In this document: one piece after another, positions 1 to 11,835 of the stretch
Position numbering within the stretch: the first letter of the stretch is position 1
Layout of the letters: the number at the start of each line of letters is the position of its first letter
Notes under the pieces: generated by a model
Database searches by the model: none
The model's input: only the letters and a program-made list of their open reading frames with translations
What the model was told of the DNA's origin: nothing
Assembly: GCA_944548615.1 (NCBI GenBank)
Contig: OX155964.1
Span: forward strand, 15,984,484-16,048,483
Direction: 5' to 3'
DNA from: Micropterix aruncella
Lineage: Eukaryota; Arthropoda; Insecta; Lepidoptera; Micropterigidae
DNA length: 64,000 nt
Program-made: the position numbers and the translations under genes

Positions 1-658
1 CATGTTCGAAATTTAAACCTTTACTGTGTTGTGTCACTAGTTCTTTCCAAACTCGAATGTATAGTTTACGAATTTTAGGCGACGCGCGTTTGCAATTCTA
101 TTGCAGTTGGATGAAATGAAGTCCTTGGATAATTTCCGGGAAAGGCTTGGGGTGACACAACCGATTTTATATGTGTAATATCCTGTTCCTAGTTTATTTA
201 TCTGCGTAGAGTTTTGGTGAAGACAAATTTGCCACAATATCGAGGAAATAATGTGTTGACAGTGGGCAGTTCTTTCTGTTTGGTGAAACAAACATCGAAG
301 CGGTCGACGGCGACACAAACACGCTGTTTGATCTTCTACCCCTCTAGCTGTAATATCCGATTCGTCTTACGTACCCTACCTACATACAAATATTATCTGT
401 TTTTTGGCTCGTATTATTTAACTAATTGCAAGTTGTCTGTTTCAATTTTGGATTATTTTATTGACCTAGAAACTACGTTACTAGGTAAAATTTCGATTTA
501 GTAAGATTTTTCAATGGGGATTTGATGCTTACATACAGATGATTATATTTTGATTATTCTGTATATAATTTGATTTTTTAACTTTGACATGTTATAAAAA
601 ATATAAATTATATAATAGACAAAATTTTAACGAAAAAAAATCGACCAAATTGTTTTAT
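1..658. other. AT-rich non-coding stretch
   Basis: Open frames of about 95 codons occur on both strands, but none resembles a known protein and they overlap each other. I see no repeat end or RNA gene here. Confidence 0.5.
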
Positions 659-960
659 ATAGCAGCAGCCATGTCATGGTGATACTTAGAATCAAAATAC
701 AGAAATACTTGCATGTCATCCGCATAGATACTTTATATTCCATCAATCATCGATAAATCACAAAAAAAAACTCGATTAAACTGCAATTCCTCTCTTCCGC
801 CTAGCATCTGTAATCCACGGGTCATCTCGGAATTGCTGCTTGATTGATGCTCCGCTAGAGTGACGTTCTGCAGCATATTGGATTTCGTCCCCTGCGGAGG
901 CTCTGCTGCCTCGAATATAATGATATTTGTGAGAAGTCCTTAATCATTTGGGGATATATT
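659..960 (+). repeat. Fragment related to the 8.2 kb tandem-containing repeat
   Basis: The stretch opens with a GCAGCAGCCATGTCATGGTG segment that closely matches the start of the repeat at 8212. Its end (GAGAAGTCCTTAATCATTTG) resembles the later part of that repeat near 8613. The middle differs. I infer a degraded or deleted copy of the same unclassified interspersed family. Confidence 0.4.
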
Positions 961-1194
961 TTTCCGCGAAAGATTGATAGTCGATGCGGCAATAAAGGCT
1001 ACATTAGGCATGATATGAAATCAGAGAGGTAACAGTATGACTGATTTTATCGATGAAACACGAAGAGAGAGGTCAAAAAATTCTTACATACTACATTTTT
1101 CCATAGAGTAGCAGAGTAGGTAGCTGTTGCCATAAACAAGCATTTATTTAAAGATATAAATTAAGTAAATAATATTATAATGATAACGATAAAA

Positions 1195-1484
1195 ACACGT
1201 GGCACAGTGGCATAGTGGTTAGGTCGCCTGATCTTACATTGTAAGGTCCCGGGTTCGATTCCCGGCTGGGTCACCATTTTCCGTTGAGATCAAATTAACG
1301 GAATGGCATTTTCAATTCTGTCGATCGAATGCAATAACAAGAACACTTACAGACATGTTACACGCACACATACATATAAGACGTCATAGTAGGGTTGGTT
1401 GTAAGAAATTGTCATATGACAATAAACCCGCCCATTGTGACATTTCACAATAAAGAGTATAAACAAACAAACAAACAAAAACAA
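1195..1484 (+). repeat. tRNA-derived SINE, copy A
   Basis: A tRNA-like head with an A-box-like and a perfect B-box pol III promoter is followed by an unrelated body and an (AAAC)n tail at about 1462-1484. Three more copies of the same unit lie at 23284-23505 (minus), 35100-35370 (plus) and 58690-58980 (minus). Head plus unrelated body plus simple tail is the standard architecture of a tRNA-derived SINE mobilised by LINE machinery. The body is close to copy C at 58690, so A and C look like the younger pair. It is not called a functional tRNA because the same unit is dispersed with its body. Confidence 0.9.
1213..1262 (+). promoter_or_regulatory. Internal pol III promoter of SINE copy A
   Basis: The A box reads TAGTGGTTAGG at 1213-1223 and the B box GGTTCGATTCC at 1252-1262. 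The B box matches the tRNA consensus exactly. The spacing is tRNA-like. Confidence 0.75.
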
Positions 1485-2203
1485 TGTAATTATAAATAAA
1501 TAAAAGAATGAATTAAAGTTATTATTACTTTGAAATATATTATTATTCGGGTATATAATATTACATTTAAATTCATCACATTACTTTTGAAAACTACGTA
1601 GGTATACATTTAAAAAAAAATAATAATTATCGTTTTGGTCTGTGATTTCTACGACTTTATTACATTTTGTTACTGCTATTGTAAGAAATCTAGATAGTGA
1701 TATCAACGTATGATTATACCTATGTATAAAAAACATCTGACAAAATCTAGGATCCAGAATGCCTGCCTGCGATTTTGCTATGGCTATTTCTATTCGCATA
1801 TATCATCATTTTGCAGATACATACAATTATTAATTTGTCCCACAACCTACGATTACACTATGCTGCTTTTGTCAATACATTAATATACAAGTAGCACCTA
1901 AGACTCTTCTTTGTCCAAATGGAATTTTTAAAAAATCAACATAGCAACAGAGCATCTCTTAGCAGTCCCGTGACAAACCACAAAGATGTATGAAGGCTGG
2001 TTTTAATTTACTGCCGCCAAGATTTGGAAAGACTTGCCTCTTCCTTTCAGAAAAAGATTGCGTGTTTCAAACTTAAGCGCACGTCTATAATACTTTGGCA
2101 GCAGCAAATAAGTCACGGCAGCAGCAAAATATTTTTTTTATTGATTATTAAAGTTAATTATTAAATTAATTTGATCGTATATAATCGTACGATAACAAGT
2201 CGT
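1485..2203. other. AT-rich non-coding stretch
   Basis: No recognisable gene. Around 1995-2095 a short frame reads somewhat like the C-terminal tail of a LINE ORF2, but too weakly to annotate. Confidence 0.4.
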
Positions 2204-2219
2204 AGTGATGTATGTCCTA

Positions 2220-2605
2220 TGACAGCGGAGGGTAGTTGTCGACCTGTCAACCGGACCTGATGTCGGCCACCCGATCCCGAGTAGCCATCGCGGGTAAAGG
2301 GCGTGGCGTAGCAAACTGAAAGACCGCTTACGTCAGGTAGAGGCCGCGCAAGCGACCTCAGACCCGTTACCAGACCGAAGGATGGAGAAATCCGGCCAAA
2401 TCTGGGGCGGGAGGTTAGCTCGCTGGGTTTACATTCCAGTGCCTCGCGGTAAGAAGTCGGCTTCTTACGGGCATGTTGGCGGAGCTAGACTGTGGACTGT
2501 GTTGTCCCTGAGTCACTGTGTAATCACCTCACGGCCGAAAGAACTATCTATATCGGTTTAACAACCTGAGGTGTCAGGTTCACCCGTTGTAGATGACAGC
2601 TCCAA
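2220..2605 (+). repeat. GC-rich retroposon family, 5'-truncated copy 1
   Basis: This GC-rich block matches the 3' half of the elements at 12891, 30933, 45412 and 56931. It is bracketed by a 16 bp direct repeat with one mismatch (2204-2219 and 2606-2621, AGTGATGTAT[G/A]TCCTA). Truncation at the 5' side, a constant 3' end and a long variable target duplication are hallmarks of target-primed reverse transcription. No ORF and no obvious poly(A) tail are seen. Confidence 0.8.
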
Positions 2606-2621
2606 AGTGATGTATATCCTA

Positions 2622-3808
2622 ATGTAGTATCCTAATAGTTTGATTAGTTTTTTAAATTAAATTTAGTTTTTTTAATGGTATAGCATTTTTTTTATTTTAT
2701 TATTAAAAAAAAATAATTATGGATATAGAAAACAATTCTTCTTATTTACCAAATAATGTTAGATATAATTTATTATTTTATAGCAATTGTAATTATCATT
2801 TTGTCCTTGGAAGTTGTTGATTTTGAAATGTTGTGTTTCTTATGCAGGTTTTTTATTTTGACTTTGTTGACTTTGTGAATTAGATTTTTTTAATAATAAA
2901 AAGGAAATTCTGAAAATCAACTATCCGCATATTTCGCCCTAGCTAAGCATTTCCATTTTTGGCAGTGAAGAAAATTGGCTCCATTATAGTAATTATAGTG
3001 GTTTTTATTTTCGATGCGGAAATGTGTATCTTGTTTTAATAGCCAAATGGACGGAGCATCATATTTTACTTACGAAATAGTCGCTTCAAAAGAATCGGTC
3101 AGGGCACGATACGACTTTGGTCCCAGTCTCCTCTCTGGTCGGGGTTACCTTGCTCATTTTTTTTCTTATTGCTATTAGCAATTTTAAACTCTATTTCTCA
3201 GGTTAAATAATGAGCTGTAAAATAAAAATATCCTAATATCTAAAATAGTTCTAAGCACCTTGGTGAGAATTGGTTTGCGAATGCGTCACCCGACCACAGC
3301 GCGCGACCACGTTTCCTATAAAACGTATCCTATAAAATATAATTAAATAAATTGAGGGTCGCTTCGCACGTTTTATAAAACTTTACGAGTATGATGCCGC
3401 ATCCATGCGTGCACACGACTCGGCCATATATCAAATCGCAGCGGTGGCTTCGTGAAACTATTAAATTGAGGGCGGAAAACGGCGCCGCGACGACCGGCGG
3501 CAGATGGCTCCTCTGGAGACGCTGCAAAATACGGTCGGTAATGTTTTATTGTTCTTGACCGCTCCAAAATCGATGTTTTTTTTTTGTACGGAGGGGTCAA
3601 TTTGACCCTGCTCATTTTGTTTTGAGTACAGTATTTTGTCCAGCGGCCTTACGCTGGCGAACTTCTCAGTAACTTGAGCTATTGAATTTTTCTTCCCTCT
3701 GCGAACTACCACTCAGTCGGCCGCCGCCTGCGGATGGAGATAGAAGAGCGCGAACGCAAAAAGGGTATTTATGGTTCATATTTATTGGGAAAGAAAGTGC
3801 TTTTTCAA
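2622..3808. other. Non-coding stretch without assignable gene
   Basis: AT-rich to 3240, then mixed composition. Overlapping minus-strand frames at 3330-3712 have no recognisable homology. A 15 bp perfect palindrome GGGTCAATTTGACCC lies at about 3595-3609. Such motifs occur in piggyBac-type MITE ends, but no partner end was found. Confidence 0.4.
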
Positions 3809-4365
3809 TTATTGCTTAAAGGTGGACAGTGAGTTAGCGCCTGTAATAGTTTCAGAAAGCTGATTCCACAGTCGAGCTGCATGTACGGAGAAGCAGTAGG
3901 AAAAAAAGTGGAATTGCGTTTTAGGATACATAGGTGGGATACATAGGATATTATTCTGACTTGAATGAAGTGGGAGACCAAGACTTCCTAACCCGGTAAA
4001 AGCCTCGTTGTGGTAGGAGAGAGATGTAGGATTGTGTAGGGCATTATATAGAAGTGAAAAGATATGCAAATTTCTCCGGTCCCGTATACAAATCCATTGC
4101 AATTTTGCTCGGTACTTGGAAACATGGTCATACTTACGCAGATTTAATATATATCATATGCAAACGTTCTTTAGGCGCTCAAGCTTATCCAGTCTGTTTT
4201 CGGTGACATCCAAATATGCGATATCTGCTTAGTCTAGTAACGGCAAAAGCAGACTTTGAGCCATGGTTTGCTTAGTGCTTACAGGGAGGAGTCTCTGCAA
4301 TCTTCGAAGGCTGTGAAAGCCATTATATTTTCGCCTGCTTAATTCATTAACCAGTATATCGTGAT
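3809..4365 (-). pseudogene. LINE ORF2 C-terminal fragment (CR1/Jockey type)
   Basis: Read on the minus strand, this encodes the post-RT region typical of non-LTR retrotransposons. There is an LDKLERLKNVCI segment, then RKYDHVSKYRAKLQWICIRD, then the conserved tail with HAARLWNQLSE near the C-terminus. At least two stops interrupt it (around 4234 and 4165), so it is dead. The RT core itself is absent, making this a 5'-truncated fragment. It is a different family from the LINEs at 14-22 kb, 48 kb and 61.7 kb. Confidence 0.8.
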
Positions 4366-5632
4366 CGACCATAATGGATTCTTGTGATAGGTCTCAGAAA
4401 ATGGCGGCGACTTTCTTTCCGTTTTCACGTAAGACGAGAATTTAAGAATCTCGAGACCGTACAGCAAGTACAATGCTGTGTCCAGGCTTGCGGACAGACT
4501 GCTCTTCGCGGAATAAATTACTACTGTTAAGAAGGGAGCTAATAGGCCCTTGGAACAACCACAATCTACAATAATGTATAATTGCACTTTTTTAATCAAC
4601 ATATATAACAACCCCATCGTTTCGCATCATATAGAAAGAAAGCACATAATCGATATTCCTCTTTCTTAACTTCACAAAAAAGGGTCGGACGACGCGGTTT
4701 CCTTGAAAGGGTCTTCCACGCCCTTAATGTGACAGCTGAAAAAGGAAAGGAAGTGTCGCATGAGAAAAGTCTCACTTATAACCATTGAATGAAACGTCGG
4801 GCAGTTGTTAAGTAGGATTCGGGCAAACCCATTTAAACTGATAACGAAATTTATTAGTACTCGGGATCTGCTTAAAATTGCTGAAAAGGCCGCGAATTAA
4901 TTTTGGCGAATATTGGATACTTACTAATTTTGGAGAGAATTGGTAACAAACATTAAATTTTAAATTACCGTTACATAGAAAATATGTAACTAATTTTAAA
5001 AAAAATAAATCAGCGAAGTCGCTATTTCGCTCTATCGTGGCTAGTCGAAGGGCTATTTTATTATTAGTGAAAATTGTTATTAAAAATGTCAAATTCGTTA
5101 AATTCATAAAAAAAATATTCAAAGTTGAGACCTTATCAAATGCTCTCGCACACAGATAGAGCATTCGTTAAGGTGGTATAGAATGCCTCACATAGTCATA
5201 ATTCCCTTAAATATAAAGTACCTGGCCATATTTTTAGGTCCACCGTGCATTTTAGCACGAATGTACACTATCAAATATTTTTAAATTTTTTATTATCTGT
5301 TTTCCATTTTTATAAGAATCTAATCCTACATCATGAAATAAACAATTCTTTTTTTTTGTCGAGGTAAGATCGTTTCCCATCACCACTAGTCAACAGGAAA
5401 TCAAGCGCCAGGAAAGGATATGAAGTTCATAATATTTTATCATTTTTACAAAAAAAAATCTACCTGATAGATCACTAAATCTATTTTTTTGAAATACTGA
5501 AATATTAGGCAACTTATGTAATTCTCGCAGTTGTTCATTGATTTTTTAATTCGAGCCTTCTCACATGTTTAGAAACAACAAAATTTTCATATTTCCTTTA
5601 ACAATTTTTTTTTATAATTCATTTGAAAACAT
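4366..5632. other. Non-coding stretch
   Basis: AT-rich with scattered short frames on the minus strand, none recognisable. I see nothing beyond low-complexity A and T runs. Confidence 0.4.
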
Positions 5633-6162
5633 AGGGTTTTCCAATAAGGATGGGTCGATGTTGACAGTCTGTGATGATTTTTTTATTATTTGAAAGGCCC
5701 ATGTATGCTATTATGTATGGAATATGACATCGTTCAAATTTCCGCCGCGGCTTGGCACGGTGGCACGGATCCGAGAAGTCTAGTTTTAATGACTGCCACA
5801 TAGATCCGGCCGAATTTGAGCGACGGCCTGGGTTATGTTGACTTAAAGGACATCGGTTGATTGCGGTCTATTGGCATAGACCTGCGACTTCAGAAAACCC
5901 CACAAGAAAATATTTTGTAGGGTCAAATCGCATGATATTAATGGATAATTGACGTCACTTCCGCGAGAGATAACCATGCACTAACGAACACTCATTTCGA
6001 TAATAAAGTTTTATCGTGCTGTTCCATTTTGTAACTTACATAGTGATTAGCATCACTCACTGAAACATGAGTCACTAATAAATATCAGATTTGACAGATG
6101 CCGCCAAAACAACATAGCCTCCACAGACTTTTAACATCGACCCGCCCTTATTGGACAACCCT
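5633..6162 (-). mobile_element. Internally deleted mariner-like element with TIRs
   Basis: The ends are about 40 bp inverted repeats. The left end starts AGGGTTTTCCAATAAGG at 5633, and the right end, reverse-complemented, starts AGGGTTGTCCAATAAGG at 6162. Both continue into GGGTCGATGTT. Between them is the C-terminal part of a transposase (see 5711-5935) and an unrelated 190 bp segment. About 530 bp in total, it is best read as a deletion derivative of a roughly 1.3 kb IS630/Tc1/mariner-type element. A clean TA duplication is not visible. Confidence 0.75.
5711..5935 (-). pseudogene. mariner/Tc-type transposase C-terminal fragment
   Basis: The minus strand reads through SCDLTLQNIFLWGFLKSQVY near 5880-5935 and ends with NLNDVIFHT before a TAA at 5711. 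These are the third-catalytic-residue region and the usual C-terminus of an insect mariner-like transposase. The aspartate expected before FFLWG is asparagine, and stops are present around 5848 and 5780. The N-terminal helix-turn-helix and first two catalytic motifs are missing. It is dead. Confidence 0.75.
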
Positions 6163-7045
6163 TTCCAATTAAAACTGATTTAAACCACACACGCTGATTC
6201 TAGTATTAGTATTTTATACCAAATTAGAAATTATATTTCGGGCACAATACTTAAAATGTTTATAACTTACAGACTTGGTAAAAATTAACAGAGTATTGAT
6301 AATTGTAAATCAATACCGAAATGCATTCATGGCAGATTAACTAAATCGCAATATTTGTAATGTATGTATATATTTTAGCTTTGGTTATCTACATCATACA
6401 ACTTGTGTAATTTACCAATTACCATTATTTAAAAAACCATTGACCACATGTTATCTGGATTCTGACTGTAACATGCACAGTAATGGCCAAGAATGTTATT
6501 AACCCGTCGAGGATGTGGTACAAAAAGGGTACGTTAAGAATGTAGAGGGTCATGACGACCCTGTAATAAATATTGGTATGTAATAAAAACGACGGGAATG
6601 AAGTCACTTACGAATACGTTACTATTTTTTTTTAATACCGTTATGCGTAGACATGTTATATTATTTTAAATATGCAAAAAGTCTAAAACTTAATCAACTT
6701 AAGCAGGACTCTCCGTTACATATTTTTTAAAAATCAACTAAAACGAGCTATTTTATAAAACTAATATTTTTTCTGTTAAAGACATCTGAAAGTTTTAATG
6801 TTAAAGTTAATGGATATTTACGAGCTGCCATAGTTAGTTGCCATCATTATTATGAAAAACTTACCTTACCGTAAATATTCTCTCCGCGACGTCAAAAAGT
6901 GTAACTTCGAGGTAAAATTAAGAAATTCACTATTTTACGCGGTGAGTTCCATTTCCTGTGACTATGATGGCTAAAATTATTTGTGATTAAATGTCGGTTA
7001 TAAACCATAAGTCTACGACCCTAAAAACTTAAAAATACATTATAA
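6163..7045. other. AT-rich non-coding stretch
   Basis: No gene or repeat end recognised. A short minus-strand frame near 6500-6570 shares a VPFLY-like tract with one near 13730-13760, which may be a remnant of a common LINE tail. Confidence 0.35.
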
Positions 7046-7500
7046 ATGTATTACAAAAAACCATTTTTGAGGCCTGTAAAGGATGTAATACCACTGCAAA
7101 CCCCGGGTGTGTATAAAGTCGAATGCAGCTGTGGTTTAGCCTACTTTGGACAAACGAAACGGCCCATAGCAACTCGATTGATAGAACACATCAAAGCTGT
7201 TAAAAACGTTCAGCGAGAAAAATCGGCGATCTGCGAACATATATTGGATAGCGGAGGTAACCACTGGATGCAGTTTCAAAATCCCACAGTGCTATCCAAA
7301 GAACAATTCTACTTTTCTCGCAAGCCATTGAAATAAGAAAAACCCCGAACTTCAATAGAGACGACGGTTACAAACTCTCTTCTACGTGGAACCCTCTTCT
7401 TAAAATGTTCCGACCGCTAAAAGCCGAACGCAAGGACGTGAGACAGGATACAGTGAGTGTTGTATGCACGATGGACTTTCGAAATTCGCGCTCGTCGAGC
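7046..7500 (+). pseudogene. Penelope-like element C-terminal GIY-YIG endonuclease remnant
   Basis: The first 96 codons contain PGVYKVECSCGLAYFGQTKR, i.e. the GIY-YIG-type core with the CxC seen in Penelope-like elements, followed by ATRLIEH and AICEHILDSG (H and E of the nuclease). The frame ends at 7336. The natural continuation, with NFNRDDGYKLSSTW, lies in the next frame from about 7318, so there is one frameshift. The RT domain that should precede it is absent. The tail runs to about 7500, where a run of 12 C begins. It would have nicked target DNA for reverse-transcriptase priming. Confidence 0.85.
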
Positions 7501-7720
7501 CCGCCCCCCCCCCCCTCCACTGCCGTTATAATTTACGCAGTGGCGGCAGCGGCCTACCCGCGTAACAACGGATTGACAGCTCTTTCAGTTTATCCTGGAA
7601 AACGGCGGCTGCAACGTCGCCGAAACTTCGGGTGCTACGAAATTCACGCGGTAAATTCGTTTTTTATCTTATTTATAATGCCAAATAACCGCGATAGTCT
7701 CCAATTTCATATTAAAAATA
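7501..7720 (+). repeat. Penelope-like element 3' region
   Basis: After the C run at 7504-7515, the segment near 7610-7680 (CAACGTCGCC ... TTCGGGTGCTAC ... ACTTCTTATTTATAATG-like end) matches the palindromic sequences at 10221-10410 and 59068-59222. I infer that this is the terminal region of the element whose ORF tail lies just upstream. Confidence 0.6.
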
Positions 7721-8211
7721 CATGTCGTTTAGAAGAATATTTTTTTTCAGTTATGCAAATTAGTTCCAAAAATCACAATGGCCATAATAATATGACGATA
7801 GGTAAGCTACACTGGGATTCCGGCCTGGAAATCCCGCGCCCGGGCGTATTTCTAGGCCAGTTTATCAGGCCACAACCGCTCTAATAGAATTAACTCCTAA
7901 TAGAGTTTCACCCTCGCACGCGAGCTCCGCAAGGTCGCGAAAGAGACACAACCCAATTTAGATTTATAATTAATATTCATCATTTTTAGAACATTACCCT
8001 GTAAATAGAACATATGTACGTGTGTGAATGCGAGCGGGATAGGTGGGGTTCTATATCAAACACACGCAGGTATTGGGAATTAACGAGGTCTCATACACAA
8101 ACTGTGCTTTAGATGATGCCTAGATGTTTTGTCTTAAAATCCTTAGATTTTTAATTGTTTATTCCAATCGGAAAATAATACAAAATTTTTGCAAAAAAAA
8201 AAACAGCCAAG
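7721..8211. other. Non-coding stretch
   Basis: An open frame to 7884 is a chance extension of the upstream remnant. Nothing else is recognised. Confidence 0.4.
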
Positions 8212-8822
8212 GTGCAGCAGCCATTTCATGGTGAAACTTAGAACGGGCTAACATAATTTAATGCGTATACGAAATTTCGTTTCTGTGCTGCTGGCCGTTG
8301 AGTAGATCCCTCGTTGGTTGCCAACCCTGGGTGATTGAATGCAAATACAAAATTTCGTGTCTGTGCTGTTAACCGTTGAGGAGTCCCCTCTTATGGAGCC
8401 AACCTTGGGTGCAGTAGTTGTTTCATGGTAAAACTTAGCACGGGCTATCATAACTTAATGCGTATACAAAATTTCGTGTCTGTGCTGTTGACCGTTGAGG
8501 AGTGCCCTCGTCGGGAGCCAACCCTGCGTGAAGAATCGGGTCCTGCTTACCATAAAAAAATGCATTGTCATCGGAACTGAACCAATATGTAAATAATCAA
8601 CTTCGTGTGATAATATTTTTGAGAAGTTCCCTCAATTCCTCATGGATTCAATCATCAGAACAGGATTTTGATAAAAATCCTACCAATCTGTAAGCATATC
8701 CCTACAAATAAAAATAGAATTTTCCAAATCGGCTAATAAATGACGCAGCTCTGAGGTAACAAACATAAAAAAAGATATAACTGAATTGATAACCTCCTGC
8801 TTTTTTGAAGTCGGTTAAAAAT
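8212..8822 (+). repeat. Interspersed repeat with an internal tandem array
   Basis: A unit of about 120 bp occurs at 8212-8332 and 8412-8531, with a shorter third unit at 8333-8411. Each contains AATTTCGTGTCTGTGCTGTT or a close variant and ends in CCAACCCTGGGTG or similar. The array is followed by an AT-rich tail ending with TTTTTTGAAGTCGGTTAAAA at about 8803-8822. Array plus fixed terminus suggests a non-autonomous transposable element. The class is not clear from sequence alone. Confidence 0.65.
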
Positions 8823-10220
8823 CTGGTTGATAGACAGTATCATATAATTTCTCGAATTTCATCTTAATGAAGCGACATACATACTGCGATATAATAAGAG
8901 CAATACATAATTTGCATTCGATTTTAAATCACTTTTGTGTCTTCTCCAATTAAACCATTTCTTTATCAGATATAATATATAATTTTCAGGGGCCATTTCC
9001 GAATACTTAATTTTAAACACATTATTTAAAAGTTTCAATATTATACTCGTAAATCAATAGAGCTATTAAGGAATAACTCATTTAAAGGTAAAATTTTCAG
9101 GATTCTAAGACACTTTCGTTATTCATGCTAGTATTAATAATAATGGTGATAATTACGATATTAATAACAGTCATGATAATGGTATTTTTTTATTTAATTT
9201 TAAATTCGCAACATTGTTGTTCTAGGTAAGGTGACTTCCAGTCGTAAATGTGTCTTGCGGCGCGAGAACCTAGCACATTCATTTTAACTCTAAAATCTAC
9301 CCTGGACAACCGCGATGGTCTTCGATTTCATATACATTATTTATGTATTATTGACAAGATGTATTTTATTATGTATACTGCAATTACCGTGCTTAATGTA
9401 CGCCAGAAGAATTTCATATAAATTTCAAATAATGCTAATATTCACTCTTACCATACCCAAGGTAGCTCTATTTTATGCTTACATCGAATTAGTCTGGCAA
9501 AAGTACAGAAAAGCTATTTATACATTAGCATTAAATTCTATAATCTACTTCCTACTACAGACGAAGGACGGAGGACGAAATATTAAAAAAAAAACATAAA
9601 CGAGATGCTATTAGGCCTCCCTTTCTATGATTTGAGGACCATGCTTTTAAAAATATTGTAGCCATTCAAATCATTTTATAAAAGTGTTCATCGATCGATT
9701 GTCCGACTATATTGCTCCTTATATTATATTGCTCTTTATATTATTTCTCAATAATGAATTAATTAAAATTAAGAATTATGCAAGAGTAATTTCAAAAAAA
9801 CTAATAAAGTCTATATTCTATCAAAGTAGCTACTCGTAGCTTTTGAACGTATTGATTTTTTCTGATTATTTATTACATTTTTAGATAACATATATCAGTT
9901 TGTTTTTTTTTAAGTATTTTAGTTATAGTTTTTTTTATATTTTGGCTACTTATATGATTTGATTGTAACAATTTACGAATATTTAAAATTATTTTTTTTT
10001 CAGTTATGAATGATACTGAACATAAAAGATTTTTTAAATATCTAAATAGGTAAAATACTCAAACTGGTATCATGCAAAAATCGTATAGTAACTACATGTT
10101 ATTTGCAGTAGCTTGTATATTTACTGCTTATGGTAAATTGTCACATGCCCAAGAGCGATAAATTTGCCAATTGCATATGAATGTAATGTAATATAATTTA
10201 AGACTATCCCAGTTGTTTGA
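8823..10220. other. AT-rich non-coding stretch
   Basis: No recognisable gene. A short segment at about 9303-9340 resembles the region just after the Penelope 3' palindrome (ACCGCGATGGTCTTCGATTTC), probably a scrap of that family. A TCTAG|GTAAGG junction at 9221-9231 is a weak recursive-splice-like match. Confidence 0.4.
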
Positions 10221-10410
10221 CATTATAAGTAATATAAAAACGAATTTACCGCATGAAGTTTGTAACACCCGACGTTTCGGCGATGTTGAAACCGTCGTTG
10301 TCCAGGGTAGACCGCCCTGTCTACCCTGAACAACGGCGGTTGTAGCATCGCCAAAACGACGGGTGTTACAAACTTCATGCGGTATAGTCGTTTTAATCTT
10401 ATTTATAATG
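10221..10410. repeat. Long palindrome (Penelope-terminal type)
   Basis: Arms of about 90 bp (10221-10310 and 10321-10410) flank a 10 bp centre. The arms contain AAACTTCATGCGGTA and the CGACGGGTGTTACA core. They match the 3' region at 7610-7680 and the palindrome at 59068. The transcript would fold into one long imperfect hairpin. It is probably an ORF-less inverted duplication of the Penelope terminal sequence. Confidence 0.75.
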
Positions 10411-11835
10411 TAATGTAGTTACTCATTTTACATCCTTTAACCGCTCGGAAATCAGCCTTCTCGCGCAATAAACTACGCTGCAACTTTTTGGAAAATTTGG
10501 TGAATAAATACTAACAATATCGTTGTTTCATGAGTTTTCCTCCTGTTACCTTGTAATTAATCCAGTTACCCAGGTATATTATTAACATATTTATATAATA
10601 TATACGGGGGCTGGCCGCAACGATTATAACGCGCGGATCTGTCAACCGACGCAAAAAGCCTATTGGCACTGTCGGCGTCCGACGGGTTAAGATTTTAATA
10701 TTCCGTTTCGCATCACAGTGTACAAATAGTATCTTATTGGTGATAGAATGTCGCTGTTTGTTCGTCTGCATTTATGTGATCGCTGATTTTCCCGTCATGA
10801 AATTCGGCATATATTTATAGATCTTGCTTGAAAGAGTGAAAGAAGATGTTATTTCAGGTTTTCGGTTGTAAGAGATAGAAGAAGCCAGCGTAAAATAATA
10901 AATCGGCACGAAGGGCAGAGCGAAAACGGATCGTAATTCCTCTCCCGCCTTATAACAACGTTCAGCAACACCCAGGCAATGAATAAAAGATAAGTGAAGC
11001 TGTGGCGAGGGCGGCGACGGAGCCGAAGCCGACGCTGGAGTGTGACAGATGGCGGGTGCAGTCGCGGCGAGCATTTGTCTACAGCGCGTAATAACTTCGC
11101 AGACACAATTCTCGCCCGGGCAACTTTAAAGTCGTTCCCCGATTTTACGGGGGCGACTTTCTGACGCAAGAGATTTAAGGCTTAGACACTTTAGAACTCT
11201 GTATCTCTATATCTATACATATCATTATAAAAATCATTATAAAAATAAAAAAACACTGCTGCCAGTACAAAAGTGAACTATAAGTGAACAAAAATGAAGT
11301 ATTTATGACTAGTTCGCGCGGAATAGTGCGTTTTCTAGAGAATAAAGTTCTTCGTTGAAACAATACCCGTTGAAACGAAATTCAATCTACCAAGCTCCGT
11401 TAAGACCCATTGACGCGTGATATCTCTATAAACATCCAGCTTAAAGACGATTGCACATTCTGTGAGTTAGACGACGGGTCTTGTCCGTGGTTCGTGACGC
11501 CTTCCGCTGGGCAATTTCCCTTTAGCGGGGCCTCAAATGAGCCGGGCCCATTGACTAGGCTTTCTGAGTTTGGCATCGCAAGGGATGTGTTCCCTGCGGC
11601 AGTTATGTCGTGACGCTTTATATAACCTCGCACCGACATCCGCCGCAATCGGTTGCTCTCGGTGCTCAAACCGTAAAAGGTTTTTTTATTAAATAGATGT
11701 GGTTTATATATACACCGTGAGTTTTTTATTAGTGACATCCTTGTAGTGGGTGAATCTGTACGAGCAAAACAGCAACTTAAAAAAAAAGAATTAAAGGAAA
11801 CGTGAGGAAATCACATAGACCATTTATATAAATTT
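10411..11835. other. Non-coding stretch, partly GC-rich
   Basis: Two overlapping minus-strand frames (10772-11169) and a plus/minus pair (11400-11738) compete for the same DNA and neither shows a known domain. A small stem (AAAGTCGTTCCCC with GGGGGCGACTTT) lies near 11129-11160. No annotation is supported. Confidence 0.4.

Noticed and set aside
1195..1275. Possible functional tRNA gene
   Set aside because: The tRNA-like head is part of a dispersed SINE with body and tail, and the anticodon arm is not convincing.
8212..8531. Possible CRISPR-like or satellite array
   Set aside because: The repeats are long, adjacent, without unique spacers, and lie inside a eukaryotic interspersed element.
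10772..11169. Two overlapping minus-strand frames of about 100 codons
   Set aside because: They occupy the same DNA in different frames, show no domain and reflect locally higher GC.
11400..11738. Overlapping plus and minus frames of 67 and 112 codons
   Set aside because: No recognisable motif, no start context, and mutually exclusive.
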